Of a DNA stretch of 10,000 nucleotides, positions 5,001-10,000 are shown in pieces. The notes beneath the pieces are model-generated. The model was not told where the DNA came from. It did no database searches and saw only the letters and a list, made by a program, of their open reading frames with translations. The stretch is from Hirudo medicinalis (taxonomy: Eukaryota > Annelida > Clitellata > Hirudinida > Hirudinidae), in contig MPNW01001113.1 in the NCBI GenBank assembly GCA_011800805.1, positions 45,751 through 55,750 of the forward strand, in the 5' to 3' direction. The position numbers and the translations under genes were made by a program. Numbering within the stretch: the stretch's first letter is position 1; every line of letters begins with the position of its first letter.

Positions 5001-7347
5001 TCTGTTTGGTTAAGTGGATTCCCAAACACCATCAAAGCTGCAGAGTTGAAAGCATTCTGTCTGAGTGCCGGCAAGGTGACCGATCGTTCGTCGTTGTGGA
5101 CACGTGTCGTAAGAGCACTCCCTGTAATATATTCCTCATCTTTTCAGGTCATGGCAGCCAAAGTTGTGGCTAATGCCAAGTTGCAGACCTACTATGGACT
5201 GGTGACCATGGCCACTGTGGATGATGCAAATATGTGTCTCAAAAAGCTGAACAACACCATGTACAACAACAAATTTAAGATCACCTGCGAGATGGTTGGT
5301 TTGCTATTAGCCTGTCATTTATTTGGTTGCGAAGGTGGCTGCACAAGGAATGATAAATATTTGTATCGGTTCTGAATTTATGATGTCGTGAAGAGGCACA
5401 CATGCCCAAACTTGGCTCAACTTGAATGCCATTCGTTTCGTTTCAGTCTCCATCGAACACGGTCACCTCGGAGTTGTTGAAATATTTCTCGAAGAACAAG
5501 ACCGAGCAAGCTCCTCGGCCGTCTTCCGTCGCAAAGGCTCCCACGGCTCCTCCGAAAATGCAGGCCGCAACTACCAACAGCGGGGTGGCTACTACTTCTA
5601 CTATCACCACCACCGCTGCTGCAGCGGTTGCACCTTCAAAACCTGCCAATCCGCCGATCGTCCCGAAGCCCGCCGCTCCCGCGACTCCCGTCAGACCGGC
5701 GATCGCGACGGCGACTAACAACGGCACGCAGAAGAAACCGGAACCGAAGAACGTAAACAAGAAGGGGAAAAGTAAGTGTTTGCGAAGAGCAAGATGATTT
5801 CATGTTGATTTCTGGGATCGCGGAATGTCGAGTGAAATTGAGATTTCTGTTCTTCTGATCTTCGACTAGTTATAGCCAGTGTCGTTGCTTTTCAGAGAAG
5901 GGACCTCTAATGAAAACTCCTCAGCAGGCCAACAGAAATTTTAAGAGACCGGATCCGAAGGTCGGGATCTATGCCTAATTTGCTAGTCGTAGAATTACGT
6001 ATGAAATTTTATTCGAGTTCCACGGTTCACCTTGTAATTGTTTATCTGTTTTGTAAATGTAGTTCATTCACATGGCACCATATGCATTGCATCGGAGGAG
6101 CTTTTCGTTAACCATTTACGTAGCGCTCCTTCCCGAGGGCGCTTTCGCCAGTGCGGGCTGGGTTTCGAACACCACACGCTACGACCGTTGCCACTACCGT
6201 CCTGTGCAGGAAGGAAACCCATTAGGCCAACCTGTACACCTTGCATAGTTCTGATTTTGATCTAACCTGGTGCTTCCTACCCTGTCTTTGGTTTTATATT
6301 TTCATGTTCCCTTACGAAAAGAATTTGACTCATTGTGATGCTTTCACTTACAGGGAAGGCATTCCATACACGGTCGTGTTGAGATGACCAACAGGTATGG
6401 CGGAAGATCATTCCCCGATATACTGAACAACGGAATGATGGGAAGATCCCAGTTTGGAGCCAGCAGCAGGGCAATTATGGAGGACAGGAGGTCCCTAGCA
6501 TACCTCGAAGAAGAGAGGAGACTTGCCCAGGAGATGGCCATGATCAATGTCCAGAGAGAGAAACTGCAGTAAGTTATTACAATAATTGATTGTGTGTGAT
6601 GCGGCATACTTTGAACATGGCTTTGGTGAGTTTTTTAGATTGTATTGCAGCTTGTGTTCATGTCTTGATCCTTTCTCATATTACTAAGTTAATTCATCCA
6701 TAACATTCATTTGTCTTGACAGGATTGAGTCTTTGAGGTTGGAGAGGGAAAGAGAGAAGGTGGAAGCAGAGAGGATGAGGCAGGAGCAGCTGAGGAGGAA
6801 CGAGTGGTAAGATCAGTTGCTTGCATAACATCCAGAGCATGTGTTGGGTCCCATTAGCGTCAACACGTTTTGCTTGTGTGTCGGAGATTGGAAATTGTGG
6901 TCAGCATGATTGTGCAAATAACACTATTCATTTCAGGAAGCCTCTCCTACCCATGAAAAGACCGCACGAGGAGGACGTATGCTGGCGCCCGCCTCCCCAG
7001 TCGGCAGCGAAGAGGTTCGCCTCCGCCGAATACGAGTCCTTCGCCCAGGCCGGAGGAAGCAGGAGACCCCCACTGCTAGACGACAGGGAGGTCAGACACC
7101 TAGACAGAGGCATGGGAGGTTAGTTAGGATTCTTTCAGTTAGGACGTTTTAACGGCCTGCTCGTCCGGTCGTGGAATGCAATTACGATCTGCTTGCCATG
7201 GTGTTCAACTAAATATCTGACCTACTTTATGTACTTGCATAATGATTAGGCATTAATGTACACTGATTCTCACTTTCAGGGCCCTCCCTGCTGGGACCGA
7301 GGGGAGTCTACCCGATGGGGCAGAACCAATTCCAGGACTATTACTGA
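1801..7347 (+). CDS. SAFB: SAFB-like scaffold attachment factor with SAP domain and two RRMs (14 coding exons)
   Basis: The coding exons I infer are 1801-1914, 1983-2055, 2630-3401, 3896-3927, 4144-4232, 4360-4509, 4575-5075, 5148-5294, 5447-5771, 5896-5960, 6354-6568, 6723-6806, 6937-7118 and 7280-7347. All 13 introns are GT..AG, all junction phases agree, and the sum is 938 codons plus TGA, close to human SAFB (about 915). Domain order is SAP (about 5-42), acidic Ser/Glu/Lys region (63-331), RRM1 (336-410), Pro/Ala/Thr linker (411-552), RRM2 (553-626), Ala/Pro/Thr linker (627-725), basic stretch (726-752), Arg/Glu coiled coil (797-855) and basic aromatic tail. This is the SAFB/SAFB2/SLTM plan. 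Those nuclear proteins bind S/MAR DNA through SAP and RNA through the RRM, and act in transcriptional repression, splicing and chromatin organisation. Oddities are the second RRM, the absence of the long Gly/Arg-rich C-terminus of vertebrate SAFB, and a weak donor after exon 10. Exact splice choices are inferred by eye. The family call is secure. Confidence 0.9.
2630..3401 (+). other. Exon 3: acidic, disordered region with SUMO-type motifs
   Basis: The longest exon (772 nt, residues 63-320) is rich in Ser, Glu, Asp, Lys and Thr, with almost no aromatic residues, and is predicted disordered by composition. Four hydrophobic-Lys-x-acid motifs occur: VKED (K191), IKQE (K240), VKSEP (K252) and VKEEP (K280). 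Human SAFB is known to be SUMO-modified at two lysines in its equivalent acidic region, and this supports transcriptional repression. The acceptor follows a pyrimidine-rich stretch ending TTTTAAAG (2629) and the donor is a good GTAAGA (3402). Modification of these lysines is inferred from consensus only. Confidence 0.85.
3402..3895 (+). other. Intron 3 (494 bp) with a possible degenerate repeat
   Basis: Non-coding between exon 3 and the 32-nt exon 4 (3896-3927). The acceptor follows TTTTGTTTTTTACTTTTCCGAAACCAG, a good polypyrimidine tract. The segment around 3590-3745 has a different texture from the flanks and resembles internal parts of widespread invertebrate and deuterostome SINEs, as noted in its own entry. 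Otherwise nothing is recognised. Confidence 0.7.
3590..3745. repeat. Possible old SINE-like fragment in intron 3
   Basis: The stretch has phrases such as CATTTATAAGG, ACAGCTGGATAAACACC and AGTGACTTTGGTAATGTCC. These recall, from general memory, the conserved centres of SINE families common in marine invertebrates and deuterostomes (a CATTTATA..CAGCTGG..GGAG pattern). No tail, target duplication or good Pol III boxes are identifiable, so the limits are approximate and the call is tentative. Confidence 0.25.
3896..3927 (+). other. Exon 4: 32-nt microexon
   Basis: This encodes 10 complete codons (EAKATAPQKP) plus split codons at each side: Asn320 (AA|C) from exon 3 and Val331 (G|TT) into exon 5. 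The acceptor is ACCAG and the donor is GTAAGG. Including it is the only way found to keep phase between exon 3 (ending with two bases) and exon 5. Skipping it would leave two bases plus exon 5 and shift the frame of RRM1. Confidence 0.75.
4144..4509 (+). other. RRM1 (exons 5-6)
   Basis: Residues 331-410 are encoded by two exons split by a 127-bp intron (4233-4359). Exon 5 supplies beta1/RNP2 (LWVSGM, 337-342) and helix 1 (ASELKQAFNEFGR). Exon 6 opens with VVSAKIVTSAK (beta2) followed by RCFGLVTM (376-383, the RNP1 position), then helix 2 (HEDALKCIEGFNG) and beta4. As recalled, human SAFB has LWVSGL, then GKVVGAKVVTNAR, then RCYGFVTM at these places, so this copy is a clear orthologous match. 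The aromatic at RNP1 position 3 is kept (Phe378). The exon 5 acceptor (GTGAAACAG) lacks a long pyrimidine tract but is the only one fitting phase. Confidence 0.9.
4575..5000 (+). other. Pro/Ala/Thr/Lys-rich linker between the RRMs (exon 7, first part)
   Basis: Residues 411-552. It begins DTKHRVTRPQ directly after RRM1. It then runs as low-complexity sequence dominated by Pro, Ala, Thr, Val, Lys and Gln, with repeated short motifs such as PKVQ, PTKV, PASQP, KPVVPVV and SKPVDV. No folded domain is visible. It separates the RRMs by about 140 residues, so they probably fold independently. The acceptor is CAATTTCTAG (4574) and the preceding intron is only 65 bp. Confidence 0.8.
5001..5294 (+). other. 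RRM2 (end of exon 7 and exon 8)
   Basis: Residues 553-626 form a second, more divergent SAFB-type RRM. RNP2 is VWLSGF (554-559), followed by helix 1 (IKAAELKAFCLSAGK). After a 72-bp intron (5076-5147) come beta2 (VMAAKVVANAK), the RNP1 position TYYGLVTM (591-598), helix 2 (DDANMCLKKLNN) and beta4 (KFKITCEM). The beta2-beta3 loop is two residues shorter than in RRM1. Aligned by eye, roughly 27 of about 75 positions are identical to RRM1, including GLVTM and AK..V..AK. Both RNP1 aromatics (Tyr592, Tyr593) remain, so RNA binding is plausible. Confidence 0.85.
5076..5147 (+). other. Intron 7, 72 nt, in frame and stop-free
   Basis: The donor is GGCAAG|GTGACC and the acceptor TCATCTTTTCAG|GTC. Without splicing, the reading frame stays open through 24 extra codons and rejoins exon 8 in frame. 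I treat it as an intron because removing it restores the conserved GK-V-x-AKVV order of SAFB RRMs, and because an intron lies at the identical place in RRM1. Confidence 0.85.
5447..5960 (+). other. Exons 9-10: Ala/Pro/Thr linker and basic stretch
   Basis: Residues 627-756. Exon 9 begins SPSNTVTSELLKYFSKNK, which may cap or extend RRM2. It passes into low-complexity Ala/Pro/Thr/Val sequence and ends with a lysine-rich run (KKPEPKNVNKKGK). Exon 10 (5896-5960) continues the basic run (KKGPLMK..ANRNFKRP). Together they give a likely nuclear localisation region, as in SAFB proteins between RRM and coiled coil. The exon 9 donor is an excellent GTAAGT. The exon 10 donor is a poor GTCGGG (5961), and failure to use it leads to TAA at 5976-5978. 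Confidence 0.75.
5961..6353 (+). other. Intron 10 (393 bp), hosting a SINE
   Basis: The only phase-compatible way to join exon 10 to the coiled-coil exon 11 uses the donor AAG|GTCGGG at 5961 and the acceptor TTTCACTTACAG at 6353. If it is retained, translation adds VGIYA and stops at 5978, giving a 761-residue form. No AATAAA lies close downstream of that stop, so the full-length form is favoured. Confidence 0.6.
6105..6240 (-). mobile_element. tRNA-derived SINE, minus strand
   Basis: On the minus strand, TGGCCTAATGG (plus positions 6219-6229) matches the Pol III A box TRGCNNAGTGG at 10 of 11 bases. TGTTCGAAACC (6161-6171) matches the B box GGTTCGANNCC at 10 of 11. They are separated by 47 bases, longer than in a typical tRNA. 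No acceptor stem can be formed, so it is not a functional tRNA. Downstream on the same strand come a small hairpin (GGCGAAAGCGCC) and GAGCGCTACGTAAATGG. The latter resembles the GCGCTATATAAATG-type 3' ends of several animal SINE families. Target duplications are not obvious and the limits are approximate. Confidence 0.5.
6354..6806 (+). other. Exons 11-12: Arg/Glu-rich coiled coil
   Basis: Residues 757-856. After a Gly/Arg/Asn/Met-rich start (NNGMMGRSQFG), a long charged helix begins near Met798. It contains EEERRLAQEMAMINVQREKL in exon 11, then IESLRLEREREKVEAERMRQ and QEQLRRNEW in exon 12 (6723-6806). Heptad-like Leu/Met/Ile spacing and alternating Glu/Arg are typical of the SAFB Glu/Arg-rich region that mediates dimerisation and protein contacts. 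The helix is shorter than in vertebrate SAFB. Donors are GTAAGT (6569) and GTAAGA (6807), both strong. The split codons restore Gln828 and Trp856. Confidence 0.85.
6937..7347 (+). other. Exons 13-14: basic/aromatic C-terminal tail
   Basis: Residues 857-938. It starts KPLLPMKRPHEEDVCWRPPP and continues through SAAKRF, similar in layout to the KRP..D..YWPEAKR segment that follows the coiled coil in vertebrate SAFB. A short Arg/Gly/Leu/Asp region follows. The protein ends GPRGVYPMGQNQFQDYY with TGA at 7345-7347. The long Gly/Arg-rich tail of vertebrate SAFB is missing. The intron between the exons (7119-7279, 161 bp) has a usable GTTAGT donor and a TTTCAG acceptor. GC-rich third positions support coding. 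Confidence 0.85.
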
Positions 7348-7570
7348 CGTTTTTTGAATGCAACGTGAAGAAATCCGTTTCTTTTTTTATTGCTCGTCGC
7401 GAACCAACGTTTGAACTTTGGCAACAAAGATGGTTTCATTTCATTCTCATTTGTCAATAAAATGTCTTATAATTTATAATTTTTAAGTTATGATGCCCGT
7501 TGACTGAGCTGCTGTTGTTGATAAGTTTTACGTCGTCGTGTTTTTAATAAAATGCCTGCACTTACGTATA
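7348..7570 (+). terminator. 3' UTR with two poly(A) signals (7456-7461 and 7546-7551)
   Basis: AATAAA occurs at 7456-7461, 108 bases past the stop codon. It is followed at 7497-7520 by a G/T-rich stretch (GCCCGTTGACTGAGCTGCTG), the usual order for cleavage near 7480. A second AATAAA lies at 7546-7551 and could give a slightly longer 3' UTR. A TTTATT at 7386-7391 is an AATAAA on the minus strand and might serve a convergent transcript. Confidence 0.7.
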
Positions 7571-7851
7571 CGGTCGTGCTGTATGTAACGCCAACTTCGT
7601 GGCTGGCTGTTCGGGCTGGTTCAAAATGACGGATCGATGTCTGAGTCACAACGGGGCAGATGTCACAACACCGGCTTTTCCTCTCCGGGCCGCATCTGTC
7701 GCGAGGACTTCCGAATCCTGACCTCCGCTTGACCGTAGAACCGACAACGATTTGGAGCGAAGATGGATGGAGGTGTTGGGGCCATAAGAGTGTCTCGCGA
7801 TCCGGACAACATGCAAAGTTGTATTCCACAAGCAACGTCTCGATGAAAACA

Positions 7852-7913
7852 ACGACAATAATAATAATAATGATAATAGTAACAATAATGAACATAATCA
7901 TAATAATCACTCA
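7852..7913. repeat. AT-rich trinucleotide (AAT/ATA)n microsatellite
   Basis: Interrupted runs of AATAAT and ATAATC units such as AATAATAATAATAATGATAA. They explain the Ile/Met/Thr or Tyr/Cys-rich spurious translations in this area. Confidence 0.85.
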
Positions 7914-8370
7914 AAAACAACGAGTAGGGCTTCTGCACGAGAGTAGGAGGTTATAGAATCTATAATTTAAAAAATTCAGCAACAATTATTTCGATTATTA
8001 CCAAAATAAATCTTGACCAATTGAAAAACGACACGAGTCCAAAATGATCCTTCAGCCTGCCTGTCCGAAGGTAGGTTAAGGTAAACGAGGCGAATGTCGA
8101 CAAGACTCAACTGACCTCAACGTGTCAAGCAAGCGAAGTAATGAATTTAATTATTTGCAATTTGGATTTAAACAAGAGAATTAATATATGAATTGATAAT
8201 CGAATTGAAACGGTAAACAATAATAATAGTCTCAGTAAGTAAGGATCGTTCGGAAGAAAGGTTTAGCAGTCAAGCCAAGACGGTGTCTATCACAATGGGA
8301 TTGAAAAACTGTCAATCTATAATACATCTCGCAACTTTTTTGCCCGCTTCTCTTTTTGAGTTTTCTCTTT

Positions 8371-8416
8371 CTATTCATTCATTCATTTATTTCTTTCTTT
8401 CTTTCTTTTCTTTCAG
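8371..8416. repeat. (ATTC)n/(TTTC)n pyrimidine-rich microsatellite
   Basis: Short ATTC tetranucleotides shift into TTTC tetranucleotides and end TTTCTTTCAG. The end imitates a splice acceptor, but no plausible coding exon follows on the + strand. Confidence 0.8.
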
Positions 8417-8957
8417 TCTCAACCCTTTCTGTCATTAAATATTGCATCACGGAGTTAGATGTGGTCGTTGCAGGTCGTCGCGACAGTCGCTTCCTTCCTT
8501 TCGAGATGGTCGAGACCGTCGCTGTCGTGGTTGATGAGGTGATGAGTGCAGTCGCGGGCGCGGCAGACGAGTCTGTTGTTGTCGTTGTTGTTGGTAAAAT
8601 TCGGGCAGAGAAAATGATCAAAATTAAGCAATTGTCCCAGCATCACAGACGACGAAAATGAGGGCCGACGAGGGCCACGTCAATTTGTGTGTAGAGAATA
8701 ACAGTTCATGCAAAAGTTCATGTCCACCGTCACTCCGACCTACCCTCCCCTCGTCTCGGGAGGGTGTCCCGTCGGGAAGTTGACGGCATAATAAATAATT
8801 CAATTCAAATTTTTAATTTAAAAAAAAAAAGAAATAGTTGGAGAACGACGATAATCAAGCCAAATAAATAGTCTGAAGTGAGCACATGAGAACGTCTGCT
8901 TGCGTTCGACCGAAGGTTTTCGTCCACAAAAATTCATTCCAAGCGCGGGAAACGAAT

Positions 8958-8996
8958 CAGTTCCTCCCGAAACCCCGCACAACCTCGAGGATGTCC
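8958..8996 (-). CDS. Candidate terminal exon of the unrecognised minus-strand gene
   Basis: On the minus strand an acceptor CTGGCTTCCAG precedes a short frame reading DILEVVRGFGRN and ending in TGA (8958-8960). Joined to the candidate microexon 9311-9332 the phase is compatible (AG|G), giving LTYLRDILEVV across the junction. This rests only on splice motifs and phase. An alternative frame through the same bases is also open to a nearby stop. Treat as speculative. Confidence 0.2.
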
Positions 8997-9310
8997 CTGG
9001 AAGCCAGTATGAGGGGGGCTAGGCTGAAATGTTTAAAAGTTAAAGTTTTATTGTTAGTGAATTATTAATAGTATTACTACCAATATAATTTATGGTTGTT
9101 GTTATTCGTTATTATTGTTGTTGCTGTTGCTATTACTGAACATCTCAAATGCAACAAAATGAATGTCACCATATTCGAATCAACAATGCAAACTCTGTTC
9201 TGGCATTTCAAAGCTCTTACAAGATTTTCCCTCAGTCACCAAAAACACCCAAATCTCTATTATGAGGGGGGAGGATATCACGTGATGGATTCCCCAAAAC
9301 TCTCACCTAC
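8997..9310. other. Non-coding stretch, possible intron of a minus-strand gene
   Basis: Positions 9060-9135 contain interrupted TTATTG/TTGTTG trinucleotides. The rest shows no gene on either strand. The inverted repeat CTCACCTA (9302-9309) / TAGGTGAG (9317-9324) with a 7-base loop overlaps the donor of the candidate microexon. Confidence 0.4.
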
Positions 9311-9332
9311 CTGAGATAGGTGAGTTGCAGAC
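9311..9332 (-). CDS. Candidate 22-nt microexon, minus strand
   Basis: On the minus strand TTGACTGACAG precedes 22 bases ending TATCTCAG, followed by the strong donor GTAGGTGAG. The phase fits the exon at 9575-9690 (Gly codon G|GT), reading GLQLTYL. Its brevity and its overlap with a small inverted repeat make chance a real possibility. Confidence 0.25.
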
Positions 9333-9574
9333 CTGTCAGTCAAGTGAATTAGAACACTCTCAAGCAGTATTTAAATATAAACAATTCACAATTCATAACA
9401 TGAATTCCTGTTGCAGCCAGTTTGGCATTTCCAAAGGAAGCAGAATAATGCAGACTGAAATTGACCGGAATCTCGAGTGGTCGACAAATCGAAAAATAAA
9501 TAAAATGGGGAAAACAAAGAAAAAGATGGCATCCAAATACCTGAGCCACTCATGTTGTAATTCACAATTCTTAC

Positions 9575-9690
9575 CATTACTGGCCTGGAATTCCAGGCTG
9601 GCTTCGACGGTCGGTTTCAGCATGCTGTTCGGACTGGGGTATCCCACTGGCATGCCGACGTTGAAGTCAGGACTTCCCCCCATGAAGAGG
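9575..9690 (-). CDS. Internal coding exon of an unrecognised gene, minus strand
   Basis: On the minus strand AATTCTATCCTCAG gives a good acceptor and AATG|GTAAGA a good donor. Between them lies a 116-nt open frame entering in phase 2 and leaving in phase 1. It encodes LFMGGSPDFNVGMPVGYPSP, then NSMLKPTVEASLEFQASN. Third codon positions are mostly G or C, as in the nearby SAFB-like C-terminal exons and unlike the AT-rich flanks, which argues for coding. The composition (Pro, Gly, Ser, Met, Asn) suggests a flexible region. I do not recognise the family. The gene would be convergent with the SAFB-like gene, with its upstream exons beyond 10000. Confidence 0.5.
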
Positions 9691-10000
9691 CTGAGGATAG
9701 AATTTCACTTTCAAGAGAAAATCATCACAGAAGATTTCAGTGATCAAATATCCTAATTAACTGCAGTAATGTCGACGAGGCCAATGAATAATTAATCAGC
9801 TTAATTGCCAGCTTGATGCGATGCAACGTTCAGTTATACTATCCAAAATATCCAAGTTAGGGGAGGTTTTGCGCCTGAGTTAGCAAGGTTACGTAAACAG
9901 ACAGGGGTCAGAACGCTAGCTATAACGACTACTTAATATTCATGTCTCTATTAATAGCACCATTCAGTTTGACAATTTCGTGATTAGTATCGGTCTGGGA
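9691..10000. other. Non-coding stretch, probably upstream intron of the minus-strand gene
   Basis: AT-rich sequence with no long open frame or recognisable exon on either strand. The 9691-9720 part supplies the acceptor side of the exon 9575-9690. Confidence 0.4.

Larger units (their letters stand above)
7571..8957. other. Intergenic region with no supported gene
   Basis: AT-rich sequence alternates with GC-richer patches (about 7600-7845, 8455-8610 and 8720-8785). The 7600-7845 patch is open in more than one minus-strand frame and in a plus frame, without family similarity that I can recognise or a convincing pair of splice sites. A perfect 7-bp inverted repeat (CCCTCCC 8743-8749, GGGAGGG 8758-8764) could form a small hairpin. 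Part of the region may be the 3' UTR of the minus-strand gene discussed below. Confidence 0.5.

Noticed and set aside
4590..5375. Continuous 261-codon open frame taken as a free-standing gene
   Set aside because: It begins at a GTG inside exon 7, runs through intron 7 and then into intron 8. The RRM2 sequence is only restored when 5076-5147 is removed and exon 8 ends at 5294.
5422..5760. Other-frame and antisense open frames over exon 9
   Set aside because: They are Ala/Val/Gly or Arg/His-rich translations of a low-complexity Ala/Pro/Thr exon, and only the frame joining exon 8 in phase fits the gene.
6161..6229. Functional tRNA gene on the minus strand
   Set aside because: A and B boxes are present, but the acceptor stem does not pair, the T-stem is broken and the box spacing is long. 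A SINE fits better.
6038..6265. Open frames on both strands in intron 10
   Set aside because: They coincide with the SINE-like sequence and have no protein family features or splice support.
7852..7913. Ile- or Tyr-rich small proteins around the AAT repeat
   Set aside because: These are translations of a microsatellite.
8356..8661. Plus-strand frame of 101 codons starting at a TTTC repeat, and its antisense frames
   Set aside because: It starts in a simple repeat, has biased Val/Thr/Asn content from GTT/GTC runs, and shows no conserved motif or splice-bounded exon.
9302..9324. Inverted repeat as a terminator or mobile-element end
   Set aside because: It has 8-bp arms only, with no matching partner, target duplication or U-tract. 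It overlaps a candidate splice donor.

Overview
The window is metazoan nuclear DNA. It has no prokaryotic gene organisation. It carries a gene split into about 14 exons with GT..AG introns, AATAAA poly(A) signals, long simple repeats and degenerate short mobile elements. The introns are short (65 to 574 bp), which together with the gene's domain plan suggests a compact invertebrate genome. The species cannot be named from this sequence.

Layout. Positions 1-235 are a (TCAT)n-type microsatellite that decays into a 28-bp higher-order repeat. Positions 236-1800 contain no recognisable gene, but 571-746 is a 176-bp non-autonomous hAT-like element with terminal inverted repeats and a near-perfect 8-bp target duplication. 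Positions 1801-7347 on the + strand hold one complete gene for a scaffold attachment factor B (SAFB)-like protein. I reconstruct 14 coding exons joining in frame to 938 codons. The protein has an N-terminal SAP domain, an acidic Ser/Glu/Lys-rich region with four SUMO-type motifs, two SAFB-type RRMs, Pro/Ala/Thr/Lys-rich linkers, a basic stretch, an Arg/Glu-rich coiled coil and a short basic/aromatic tail. Introns carry a probable tRNA-derived SINE (intron 10, minus strand) and a possible older repeat (intron 3). Two poly(A) signals follow at 7456 and 7546.

Positions 7560-8950 have no supported gene, only AT-rich DNA, microsatellites and a GC-richer patch open in several frames. From about 8958 to 9690 the minus strand carries at least one convincing internal coding exon (9575-9690) and two weaker downstream candidates. 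These would be the 3' part of an unrecognised gene convergent with the SAFB-like gene.

The most interesting feature is the tandem pair of RRMs. Vertebrate SAFB/SAFB2/SLTM have one RRM. Here there are two SAFB-type RRMs with phase-0 introns at the same two structural positions, which points to an exon-pair duplication inside the gene. The intron inside RRM2 is 72 nt, divisible by three and stop-free, so its retention would insert 24 residues into the domain.
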